Made by a program: the position numbers and the translations under genes
Source of the DNA: Protea cynaroides
Taxonomy: Eukaryota > Streptophyta > Magnoliopsida > Proteales > Proteaceae
Length of the DNA: 64,000 nt
Reading direction: 5' to 3'
Assembly (NCBI GenBank): GCA_028583415.1
Contig: CM053265.1
Span: 25,738,830 to 25,802,829, forward strand
Shown here: positions 10,529-21,309 of the stretch, piece by piece
Layout of the letters: the number at the start of each line of letters is the position of its first letter
Position numbering within the stretch: the stretch's first letter is position 1
The notes under the pieces: generated by a model
What the model was told of the DNA's origin: nothing
Databases searched by the model: none
Seen by the model: the letters and a program-made list of their open reading frames with translations, nothing else

Positions 10529-11796
10529 TCATGAAGCTGGAGGTGATGGGGGAGGTGGTGCCTCGCGGTCTCTGTCATAATCATCGGCATAGACTCTAGT
10601 CAACCTTGCTACCTGAGTCTGGGTCGTCTGGAGACTAGCCGTCAATGCAGACATCTGCTGATCAGACGCACGCTGAACATCTAGTAGCTCTCCCACCCTT
10701 GCATCCGTCATACGTTGAGCCTCCCTGATCTCACGAAGTAATCCCATCATATCATCAGATGGTGGGCGTGAAGGATAGCTGTGCGTGAAGGAGTCTATGA
10801 TGGACCAGCTCCAGTAGAATGCAGAGGTGATGGAGGAGGTATGGAGTCCACATCCATGTACATACGATCCTCATCCTCAGCATCACCCCCGTGAACCCCT
10901 GCTCAAGCGGCTGCTGCTGCTGCCTCAGCGTCTGCCACCTCCACCCGAGTACGAGGACGCACCAGAGCGTTCCTCTCCTCATCACTGACCTGGATGTCCC
11001 GCATTCCCATCCGACAGATAGCCTCCCAGTTCAGCACTGATGAGAAAGTCTTCTCCTGAATCTTCTCATCCATTAAATCAACACCCAGGTGGATAAGCAG
11101 GGTGGTGATCAGACGTCCATAGGGCAGGTTGCCTATCTGACCAGGCAGCGTAGCACAGATCATCGTTCACATAATAATATAAGGGAGGCAGACAGGCTGC
11201 CTAGTGCAGCTACAGTAAAGCAAATATTGGGTCAACTGGGAGATCCTCTCGTAGTGTCCACTCTGGGGTATCAAGTTGTGCTGAATGATCTTACAGTACA
11301 CCTGAGGCTCTGGACGGAGGTTGATCGCCTTCATCTCCCTGCGATCCTCTCTGATAAGCTGACAGTCTATCTCAGCCTGCATCTCCAAAGAAAAGAACTA
11401 GGGCTCTCTGGGAGCACATTATACCAAGGGGCCATCATATGAAATGCCCAAGAGGTTCGCTAACTGTCGACAGTTAAAGGAAATCTCCACTCCCTTGACG
11501 TAGCTCGTGATCCTAAGCTCCCTACCCCTCTCATTGTCATTGTGATCTCCCACCACCTGGTGATTACAATAGAACTGTCTCACCAAATTCGGACGGGTAC
11601 AGGCATCGTAGGTGATCACGGGAAGCCAGCCCATGTCACCAAAGGCTCCCTCTACATCGAACAAGGCTAGGCTAGCCAAGTCCACACGACGACCTCCCTC
11701 TACCTTCTTACGAGCGTGGCGGGCATACTGAGCCTCGGCCTCATTAGAACAGAAATGAACTGGGTCGTAAACCCTAGGTACTTTAGTACGAACCAT
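10529..11796 (-). pseudogene. Antisense accessory gene of element 2, full length but broken
   Basis: This is the counterpart of the ORF at 9,538. The start is ATG at 11,796 (MVRTKVPRVYDPVHF), not the upstream in-frame ATG, because the splice acceptor lies just before it and the element 1 copy starts at the same residue. It has the same central block (LVRQFYCNHQ, VKGVEISFNCRQLANLLGI). A frame disruption near 11,400, a CGG/CGA-to-TGA stop at about 11,165, another TGA at about 10,902 and a frameshift near 10,790 break it. The C-terminal half, missing from element 1, has an acidic/Pro linker and a predicted coiled coil (MMGLLREIREAQR ... LTASLQTTQTQVARL) ending in PPPPSPP. Function unknown. Confidence 0.72.
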
Positions 11797-11801
11797 ATTA
11801 T

Positions 11802-12245
11802 CTGCAAAAAACAAAGAAAAACAGATAATAGCTTAGTAATGGTGAAAAAAACCCAAAATTTTGACATTATAACGGCATAAACTAGGCAAAAGCCTTACTT
11901 TTCACCCATACACATGGGTAAGAGGACTTATATAGATTTTAAACTATCCTACAAAACTTATACGGTTGGAAATTTCATCTAAGAAGATTAAATTTGAAGA
12001 AATTTCAAGAAATTCGAAAATATCGACAAATTAGGACAAAATTGGAATTTTTCAAGTTTCTCGACAACCAACAGATGAAACTTGAATATTTTTTAGGGCT
12101 TTCGTCCATTGAGTCACCAACAGCAAAATCCCTCAATAAAAATCAAATTTTTACGGTTGGAAAAATTTTAATTTGAAGAAAACGATAGAAATGGGCAAAA
12201 ACCTAGTTAGGAAATCTTAAAAACATGTAACAGTAGAGCACATAC
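11802..12245 (-). other. 5'-UTR intron of the antisense gene, element 2
   Basis: On the minus strand there is a donor TTCAG|GTATG at 12,245 and an acceptor TTTTTTGCAG at 11,802, six bases before the start codon of the antisense ORF. Length (444 bp) and flanks match the element 1 intron (441 bp). Confidence 0.68.
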
Positions 12246-12394
12246 CTGAAGAGAAGGAGTGAGAGTCTCGGAAGTATGATAGAATCACCAACGGGTCAAA
12301 GTTGTCACTGTAGCAACTCAGAGGAATGAGCTGAGTCGGAAAGGAGGAGAAAGAATGAGAAATGAATCCAAAATCGGGAATTAAAACCTGATTT

Positions 12395-12615
12395 TGAGCC
12401 CTAGGGTCGCATAATTCGACCAAAACATGCGACCCTACCTCCGACCCCCTCATCGACCCTAGCCTCTCGGTGATCTGACAGAAAACTAGGGTCGACCCTA
12501 GGGTCGGACATATACCGACCCTACCATCGACCCTAGGCTCTCGGTAAGTTGACATTGATTCTCAGGGTCGCATACCCTAGGGTCGCATAAGGATTAACCC
12601 TACCATCGACCCTAC
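12395..12615 (-). repeat. GGGTCGA cluster upstream of the antisense gene, element 2 leader
   Basis: Repeated TCGACCCTA/TAGGGTCGA phrases lie upstream (minus sense) of the spliced leader of the antisense gene. This mirrors the cluster at 8,724-8,940 in element 1 and those in the LTRs. Confidence 0.68.
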
Positions 12616-12763
12616 GATGGAAAATATAGTATTTTTGACAGAATGATCTATAAAATTTGAAAATTTCCTTGATTAGTTGGATTTTTTACTGGAGAAAAAT
12701 TATATCGATTGCCTCACATGTGCTATGGTTACTTACAGGCACTACTATCTTCAGAACGAAAAA

Positions 12764-13997
12764 ATGGCTAGGCAAAGAGTAACCAGACAAAGCCGAAACT
12801 CTATTCCACCACCACCACCTATGGAGAATCTAAACACGGCACCGTCCGTAGTTAATGGGAAGACAAATCCTACAAATCTGCCAGCTCCACCTACAGACCT
12901 GGCTATAGCCATGATGAGCTTGGCACAATAGTTGCAACAAATACAACAGGTACAAGCTACTATGCAAGCTGCCATAGGCATGGCTTTTCCAACTGCACAG
13001 ACAACACCGAGGCCAGCTGGACAGGCAAGCACAGTACCAGGGGGAAGTAACACGGTACCCCATGCACCTCAAATGCCCGTCATGCAGGCTCAAGTTCAGA
13101 ACCCTGAAGTAGCTCAAGGTGGTTATCAGTACCAACCACCTATGTATGGGGCCTATGTTCCTCATCAGCTGGACCACTCCAGAATGGTTGAGCGTTTTCT
13201 GAAGATGAAGCCCAAGGAGTATAATGGTAAGCCAGCTGATCCTTTGTGGCCAGCACACTGGATTGATGAGATGGAGAGGAATTTTACGATGATGACGGTG
13301 AATGAAGAGGAGAAAGTATTGTGCGCAACATTCATGCTGAAAGGTGATGCACACCACTGGTGGAAGTCTACACGAACTTACCTATTAACAAAGCACACCC
13401 AACTGACCTAGGGTATATATAAAGAGGCATTCTTTGAGAAGTACTTTCCTAAAATTTTTAGAGACTCTATGGAGAGAGAGTTCCTGAGTTTGTATCAGGG
13501 GCAAATGACTGTGGATGCATATCAACAGTGTTATGAGGAGTTGTTCTTCTTTGCACCCTCTAGCATGCAAGAGGAAAACACAAAGACCCAAAGGTTCGTC
13601 ATGGGACTCAAGGGAAGAATCTGTGAACATGTTCTGGGGCTGGAGAAGAAAGTCTACAATGAAGCGGTACAAATTGCTCGCGTGATAGAGTCGAGCTAGA
13701 AAGAGAGCTATTTTTCTCAAAATAGGGGTATTAAAAGGCCAAATGGAAATTCTTACAACGGAGGGAACACCAAGGTATTCAAACCCTTCCGTACTCAAGG
13801 CTTCAATGCTGCAGCTAAGACCACTTCAGCAGCCCCACCGCAACTAAAGCAAAATGGTGAAGGAGTAAGATGTTTTAACTGCAATCAAGCCGGGCATATC
13901 TCAAGAGAGTGTACTAAGCCCAGAAAATAACTACAGCAAGGGAGAGTTTATGTTGTTACCTCTGAGGATGCTGCTGCATCACCTAATGTGGTCACAG
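12764..13997 (+). pseudogene. gag: Element 2 gag pseudogene
   Basis: It is homologous to the element 1 gag: MARQRVTRQSRN, a proline run, a Gln/Ala-rich linker, the retrotransposon gag core (RMVERFLKMKP, HWIDEMERNF, HHWWKSTRTYL) and an intact CX2CX4HX4C knuckle at 13,871-13,913. The ATG at 12,764 matches the start in element 1. An in-frame ATG at 12,677 has no counterpart. Stops at 12,929, 13,409 and 13,697 (all TAG, replacing Q, W and Q of the homologue) and at 13,928 (TAA for Q) inactivate it. A CAG acceptor at 12,738 is shared with element 1 (8,610) just upstream of gag. Confidence 0.9.
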
Positions 13998-14066
13998 GTA
14001 TGACCTGAACCTTGCATTGTGTGTTACATTGTGTGAACATGTAGACTAAATTAAAACAAATCACAG
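13998..14066 (+). other. Candidate 69-bp intron between gag and protease (element 2)
   Basis: Exon-like VVTG precedes GTATGACC at 13,998. The segment ends AATCACAG at 14,066, followed by the protease frame. The decamer TCACAGGTAT occurs at both borders (13,992-14,001 and 14,061-14,070). The segment holds an in-frame TGA in the gag frame, so without removal or bypass gag and pol are separate. The matching position and block in element 1 support a functional role. Confidence 0.47.
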
Positions 14067-17000
14067 GTATAGTTTCCATTAATAGCATCTCCGCCAGAGT
14101 ACTCTTTGATTCAGGAGCTACTCATTCTTTTATATTTGTGTCATTTGGAAAGAAGATGAACCTACCACTCAAATATCTAGACTATAAACTGCTTGTACGG
14201 TCACCGATGGGATTAGAAGTGGAATTAGAAACAGGTTATGGACCATGTCCAGTCCTCATTGACGAGAAAACTCTAGATGCAACCCTGATTCAACTTAAGA
14301 TGGCAGACTTTGACGTCATCTTGGGAATGGACTGGTTAGCTCGGCATTCTGCAAATCTATTATGTGTCAAAAAGAATCTGACATTTAAAGACAAGGAAGG
14401 AGCAGAGTTTAGTTTTGTGGGAACCAAACTTTCCCGTAAACGAAAGCTCATCCTCTCTGCATTAAAGGCTAGAAAATGCCTCGAGAAAGGAGGAGTGGGG
14501 TATCTAGTTTCAGTGGTCAACCTCACCAATAAAGCACCACGAATGGAGGATATTGATGTCGTGTGTGACTTTTCAGATGTATTTCCTGAAGAACTACCAG
14601 GACTCCTACCTGACCGAGCCACAGAATTTGTTATAGATTTGATACCCGAAGCCGCACCAGTGTCTAAAGCACCTTATCGAATGGCTCCTACTGAACTAAA
14701 GGAATTAAAAATACAGTTACAAGAACTACTGGACAAGGGTTACATTAGACCTAGCATATCACCATGGGGAGCACCAGTATTATTCGTAAAGAAGAAGGAC
14801 GGTAGTCTTCGACTATGTATAGACTATCGGAAACTAAATAAGCTGACAATCAAGAATCGGTACCCATTGCCTCGGATCGATGATCTATTTGATCAGTTGG
14901 AAGGTGCCAAGGTGTTCTCCAAGATCGAACTGCGGTCAGGATACCATCAGTTGAAGATTAAGGATGGTGATATTCCCAAGACAGCATTCAGGACCAGATA
15001 TGGACATTATAAATTTATGGTCATGTCTTTTGGGTTGACGAATGCACTAGCAACTTTTATGGAACTTGTGAATCAGGTATTCCATGATATGTTGGACACG
15101 TCAGTCATTGTATTCATCGATGATATATTGGTCTACTCCAAGGATAAGAAAACTCATATTATGAATCTAAGCGCCGCTCTGCAGCGATTACGGAGAGAGA
15201 AGCTTTATCCCAAATTTATAAAGTGCGAGTTTTGGCTAAACGAGGTCGCATTCCTAGGCCATGTTGTATCCGCTGAAGGAATTAAAGTGGATCCTAGCAA
15301 GATTGAAGCTACTGTGAAGTGGGAAGCACCGAAGAGCGTTGCAAAAATTTAAAGTTTCTTAGGTCTAGCTGGGTATTATCGACGATTTGTGGAAGACTAT
15401 TCCCGAATTGCCGTACCTCTCACTAGTTTGCCTAAGAAGGGCAAAAAATTTGTTTGGACCGATAAATGTGAGTAGAGTTTTCAAACATTGAAGACAAGAT
15501 TGATATCAGCTCCGGTTTTGACTATTCCTATACCCGGACAACCATTTATTTTGTACACTGATGCATCAGGACTGGGTTTAGGATGTGTACTTATGCAAGG
15601 GGAACAAGTAATTGCTTATGCCTCAAGACAATTGAAGACACATGAGAAGAACTATCCCACTCATGACTTGGAATTAGCGGCAGTGGTACATGCTGTCAAG
15701 ATATGGAGACATTACTTGTACGGAGAGAAATTTCATATTAAATCAGACCATAGGAGTCTTACTTATCTCTTTAATCAGAAGGAGTTGAATATGAGACAAA
15801 GAAGATGGCTGGAACTATTGAAAGACTATGATTGTGATATCCAGTATCATCCGGGGAAAGCTAATGTGGTTGCTACCGCGCTGAGTAGAAAAGCGATGAT
15901 AAAATCTCAAGGAGAGGTTAACACAACTGCCGCAATGTGTACCACTGGAAAAGTATTCAACTACGGTAATGAGCAGTTTGTGATAGGTACACCGGGTGAA
16001 TCAACCAACCAAGGGTTTATCCATCGGTTTTCAAATATGTTCATCACATTGAAGATTGTACCTAACATACTTGATGAAGTGAAAACAGCTATTAGATCAG
16101 ACCCTTATCTAAGAACGGTACAAGAAGACATCGAAAAAGGTAGGACTGTCCCTGAGTTCACCTTAGATGATGAAAAGGTACTGAAATACAAAGGAAGAAT
16201 ATGTGTACCTGAAACAAAAAGTTTGGACATTAGACACTAACTAATGAAGGAAGCCCGTACCACCGCCTATTCGATACATCTTGGAAGTACAAAAATGTAT
16301 CATGATCTAAAGAAATTATACTGGTGGAGAGAAATGAAAGCAGATGTAGCTAAGTTCGTGTCTCAATGCCTAAGCTGTCAGAAGGTGAAGGCTGAACAAC
16401 AAAGACCTACAGGACTGTTACAACCGTATTCAGAACCAGCATGGAAATGGGACTGCATCACTATGGACTTCGTCATCAGGTTACCATTGACTCCCCGAGT
16501 AGTTGACGTGGTTTGGGTGATTGTAGACCGCCTGACTAAAACGGCTCGATTTATAGCTATACAACCTCAGTATACACTGGAGAGGTTAGCTAAGTTGTAT
16601 GTGAATAATATTGTTAGATTACACGGTGTACCTGAAAGCATTGTGTCCGACAGAGATCCACGATTTACTTCAAAGTTTTGGAAAGGATTGCAAAAGGCTA
16701 TGGGTACAACATTAAAATTCAGTACTGCATTCCATCCTCAGACAGACGGACAGTCGGAGCATACCATTCAGATTTTAGAAGACATGCTCCAAGCCTGTGT
16801 AATTGATTTTAAAGGATCGTGGGATGAAAAATTACCACTGATCGAGTTCGCTTACAACAACAGCTATCAGACTACGATACAGATGTCACCCTATGAAGCA
16901 CTGTATGATAGGAAATGTCGAACTCCTCTATTTTGGAATGAAGTTGGAGAACGTAGCATTGTTGGACCAGAATTTGTTGAAGAGACATGTCGAGTAGTCG

Positions 17001-17524
17001 ACATTATCAAGGAAAGAGTAAGAACGGCCCAGAATCGTCAGAAATAGTATGCAGATACTCGACGCCGAAACCTTGAATTTTTCGTAGGTGATAAGGTATT
17101 CTTCAAAGTATCACCTATGCAGGGTTTGAAACGGTTCAGACAGAAAGGGAAACTAAGTCCGAGATATGTCAGACCATATGCGATTCTAGCTAAACATGGA
17201 AAAGTGGCTTACTAGTTAGCACTACCACCATCTATGTCAAGTGTGCATGATGTATTTCATATCTCCTTACTAAAGAAATATGTCAGAGATCCAATGCACG
17301 TTTTGACAGTAGATCTACCTGATTTGACTAATGATTTGACATTTGAAGTAGCACCAACTGAAATCACCAGCCGAAAGGTTCAACGACTACGCAACCGTGA
17401 CATCTATTATGTTAAAGTCACCTGGAGAAGCCAAAATATAGAAGAAATCACATGGGAAGAAGAGAATGTTATGCGAAAGCAATACCCTCATCTTTTCGAC
17501 TCGGAAGGTATGTACAAATTTTGA
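14067..17524 (+). pseudogene. pol: Element 2 pol pseudogene with chromodomain
   Basis: Protease DSGATHSF lies at about 14,112-14,135. RT follows from about 14,720, with the FIDDILVYS box near 15,115. RNase H with TDAS is near 15,560. The integrase HHCC finger is at 16,265-16,385, here with CLSC intact, and is followed by the catalytic core (WDCITMDF near 16,447, DRDPRFT near 16,650). A GPY/F-type region and a C-terminal chromodomain (about 17,385-17,510, YYVKVTW ... ITWEEENVM) complete it. Stops at 15,350 (TAA), 15,474 (TAG), 16,238 (TAA), 17,045 (TAG) and 17,213 (TAG) are each aligned with a sense codon in element 1, so they are secondary mutations. Chromodomains direct such integrases to silenced chromatin. 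Confidence 0.92.
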
Positions 17525-17540
17525 GGATGAAATTTTTATA

Positions 17541-17553
17541 AGCAGGGGGGAGT
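17541..17553 (+). other. Polypurine tract of element 2
   Basis: AGCAGGGGGGAG immediately precedes the TG of the 3' LTR. It is the expected primer for plus-strand DNA. The matching tract in element 1 lies at 3,793-3,803 on the minus strand. Confidence 0.85.
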
Positions 17554-19927
17554 TGTAAGACCCATACCGAACAAATCGGTCTTACCACCTTGTACCAGGT
17601 CTACCTATCATGGTCGAGCCACACGGACCAAGTGCATGAAGGAAATCCCAAAACCAGGTATGAAATTGACCCAAAAATAGTAGAATGGAGGGTAGGGTCG
17701 CATGCCTAAACAGGTAGGGTCGACCCCACCTCAGCAGGGTCCAACCCATGACTTTTGAGTCCTAGGGTCGGATGACTTGAACCCTAGGGTCGACGGATTC
17801 TGCGACCCTAGGATTGACCCTAGGCAAACTGATAGAAACCGAAAATTAGGAAACTTTCCTAATTCAAAGGGAACCTTTCCTAAACTCGTTGGGACGTATT
17901 TTGGGAGGTTTTCCTCTATAAATAGGACGTCCCTTAGGCTCTTTTACTCCTTTTGAAACCCTAATTGAAAGTGAGAAAAGAGAAGAGAATGAAGAGAAGG
18001 AAAGTTGGAGAAGAAGGCTAAGGAGAAGAGTTTCAGAGGAATCTCTGAATTCAGCAAGACTAAGGTATGAAATCATTCTCCATAAATTATGTAAGATCTA
18101 GAATAGCATATAAAGAGGGTGGAATCTAGGAGAAACCCAAATCATCCATCCATGGGTAGATTTCAAGGGAATCATGGAAAACAAAGTAAAGGAAGTAACT
18201 TGGAGTTTTAAGTCATAGAACAATCATAGAATGGGCCATGAAAGTAAGTCAAAGGATCCAAACATGAAAGAGTGGACTGTAGGATGAAAAGTCGACTCAG
18301 TTTACATCTGGTCGCACTTAGGGTCGACTGGTAACCGACCCTATCAGACCACAGGATCGACCCCTAGCTCTCGAGAAGTCCAGGGAAGCTATGGTCGCAC
18401 CTAGGGTCGATGGATAACTGACCCTATGATCGACCCTATACCCTGGGGTCTCATATCCTGCGACCCATCCTGCGACCCATACTGCGACCCTAGCAATACA
18501 GCAAGCTTAAAACTGTCGGAATGAATTCTAATTAAAATCCATCGATTTATTAGGTTTTCCTATTGATATAAAGGTGATTCTAAAGGCTTGAAAGAGGATC
18601 TACACTCAAGAAAAGGTGAGGGAACAAGACTTAAACTAATTGGCTAATAATAAACTATTTTATTTTATTGAGTCCAACACTGTGTATGATTCCATGCTTG
18701 TATGCGTGTAATGTGCATTTAACATGCCATCCAATATTTCTATTATTACTGTTCATGCATATTTACTTCGTTGTTTTGATGATGATGATAGGAATAGGTA
18801 TGTGAATGTTTGTGTTTGATTAGTGTACTTGATGCGGGTAGGGGATGGTGCAACCGGTACTTCAATGCCATTTTCATTGGGTATATTGTGCCATTGCTTT
18901 ACCCAAGTCTTGTCCACTAAGTAAATGTTGGTATACTTGATGTGGATAGGGGATGGTGCAACCGGTACTGTAATGCCGTTTTCATTGGGTATATTGTACC
19001 ATAGCTCTATTCAAGTCTTGTCCACTAACATCGTCGTATCGCCATTACCTTAGCAGAACTAATACATCATAGGGCATCAGGGGGGACGTGACATTGTGGT
19101 GTGTCCTGGTCACCAGACCTTAGCTCTATCTCTATGGGTGTATTGAGGGATGCTGGGGTGAGGCCTTGAATACATTGTTTGACATTAAGATTGGTTAGTT
19201 GCGAGCCCAGTTTACAAGCCGTCGCCAATAGGGATTTACATGTTGATATGGGCAGTCGATACAACAATGTCGTTTCATTGGGTGTATACTTGTCCATGGT
19301 GGGTGCATGTGGGTCGACAGTGCCGATATTCATTAGGAGGATCCACACACTCGTGTATAGAGTTGAGGTGGCCTCCGAACCTTTCTATAGCACATTGCAA
19401 ACTTATATACCAGACCACAGTTATGAATTGAATGCATGCATATGTTTGTTGCATTGTTTTATTTGCTCACTGAGCCGTGATGTGTGCTCACCCTTTCAAA
19501 TTTGAATGTTTTTAGTTGATGATGCAGGTACGACTGTGGAAGATTATATGAATGCTCCCGCATAAGGGTACGTTGCTGCAATGGATGTTGAAGATATAGT
19601 GGAGACACATGACTCATCATGCGAGTGCAACTCATGCGTTTTCGATTAGATTATTATTTGAACTATTAAGGAAATATAATTTGATATTTTATTTATTTAT
19701 GTCTCGGTTGATACAACATAATTTGATATTTTATTTATGATTATCACATTTAGATTCTTAGTTCATTTAATATTAAGACTTCCATTATTGTGTATTTATT
19801 CTAATTATGATTGTGGATGTGTATGGTTTAAGCTACAGGACACAGCCTATTAGAGATCCTGGTTGAACCATTGGTTTATTAACGGTTCATCACACCGTTC
19901 TGAATAGTGCAGAATTTGGTTGTGACA
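17554..19927 (+). mobile_element. Element 2 3' LTR
   Basis: It begins TGTAAGACCC and ends TGTGACA, 2,374 bp, followed by the TATAG duplication. It contains a GGGTCGA cluster (about 17,690-17,830), a TATA box (tctataaata, 17,915-17,924), a GA-rich transcribed leader, and a second GGGTCGA/TGCGACCC cluster (18,290-18,500). A short direct repeat ('cttgatg.ggataggggatggtgcaaccggtact') appears twice near 18,828 and 18,938. The small ORFs inside are LTR sequence. Confidence 0.9.
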
Positions 19928-19932
19928 TATAG
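19928..19932. repeat. Target-site duplication TATAG, right copy
   Basis: Identical to 754-758 and directly after the LTR terminus. Confidence 0.9.
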
Positions 19933-20872
19933 TCCACACCACGATCACTCCCCTTGATACTCTACGACGTACTAATTCTGCTAAAGTAACAGCGATACAA
20001 CAATGTCAGTGCAGTAAATGGTTTGAGGCTATCAACTATCCCCACTCAACACACCAAACACACACAAACACATGTCTATCCTCATCATCATCAGCGTAAA
20101 GAAATATAAATAATATGCATGAATAGTATAAATAGTTATTGGATGACATGCGATATGCACAAACAACAGAACATCAAAACAAGCAATAAGCAAGGTAGTT
20201 TGTTATTAATCAATTAGTTTAGGCGTTGTCCCTTACCTATTGGGTGTTTGTTGAAATTCTTTAAGACTTGAAATCAACTTTGTTTAAGTACAAATCCTAT
20301 AAGATTATTAGAATAAGGTAAGGGTTCTGTTTCGATAATTTTCAGTGATCAGACTCACTGTCCGATCTGGTATTTCAGCCTTTCGAACATTGTCCGATCA
20401 ATTGTCTGGCAATGTATATTGTGCAATCGGACAATAGACCAGACAACCCTAAGATGCTTCCCAAAAGCATTCGGTCTCTTGTCTGGTCCCTCTCTTGGTG
20501 CTTCTAGACAACACAGACTGGACAACCTACAGGTCATTCTCCAGGCTGTCTTCCAGTCTGATTCCTTCAAACTTGATTCTTTGACTTCTTTCTAGGGTTC
20601 ATCCTATCTATTCTACAGTCAAGAACACATTGGCATTAGGGTTTTAAGAATACTTAATCATTATAACCCTAAATCTTTAACTCTAATGGTAGTGAAATCA
20701 GATCACTGTCTCTAATGACTATGAGTTTAACCTTACGTACACTCTAACCTATTCACAGTAATGAAAGGACTTACCATTGGTCTCTTGACGAAGATGGCTG
20801 AAAATTGACGGAGAGTTCTTCCTTCTCTTTCTTCCTACTCCAAAGCTTTTTTCTTCTCCAAGCCTTCTTCTT

Positions 20873-20958
<86 letters not shown>

Positions 20959-21309
20959 TTTAGGGTTTATGAGTGATCAAAAAGTGAGAGAAAGTAAAGG
21001 GACGTCCTTAATATAAAGGAGAAACCTCCATATAGATTCCTATCCCAATTAGGAGAGTAGTCTCCCAAAATTAGGAAACTTTCCTAAACTTGGAGTCAGT
21101 TTTAAGTTTGACCTTTGCTTGACTAGTCGCCTAATTCACAAATTCAAACAAACTAAATTGTCCGACCGGACAACGTTCGAGTCAACAGTTTTCCATACCT
21201 GGCTTTGTAATCCGTCATCTGGTTGGTTCGTCCAACCCAATTATGATGGGAAGACTTGTCACAACATGTTAACCAGGCTAGGCTGGGTTAGCGGAGCGCT
21301 GGTGTTACA
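19933..21309 (-). mobile_element. Right part of outer chromovirus LTR (minus)
   Basis: This continues the LTR interrupted at 758. Homologous blocks with the LTR of element 1 appear in order: 'gatactctacgac', 'ggatgacatgc.atatgcac', the GA/CT-rich leader, 'gggacgtcctt', and the U3 end. On the minus strand it starts TGTAACACC at 21,309. No polypurine tract follows to the right, so it is not the 3' LTR of an element lying there. It is a solo LTR or a 5' LTR whose body is off the window to the left. It lacks the GGGTCGA clusters of its relatives and has a long CT microsatellite instead. Confidence 0.75.
20875..20955 (+). repeat. (CT)40 microsatellite
   Basis: Eighty-one bases of uninterrupted CT lie in the transcribed-leader part of the outer LTR, where sister LTRs have only a mixed pyrimidine stretch. 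Confidence 0.95.

Larger units (their letters stand above)
759..19927 (+). mobile_element. Element 2: complete but decayed Tekay/Del-like chromovirus, host of nested element 1
   Basis: This is a Ty3/gypsy LTR retrotransposon of the chromovirus type, in plus orientation. Order: 5' LTR (759-1,494, interrupted, tail about 10,175-10,224), primer site 10,228-10,239, a 2.5-kb leader with an antisense gene, gag (12,764), pro-RT-RNaseH-integrase-chromodomain to 17,524, polypurine tract, 3' LTR 17,554-19,927. The LTRs begin TGTAAGACCC and end TGTGACA. A perfect TATAG duplication flanks the whole. The chromodomain at the pol C-terminus, the single CCHC knuckle in gag and the long (2.4 kb) LTRs fit the Tekay/Del lineage. 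At least nine in-frame stops make it non-autonomous today. Confidence 0.9.
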
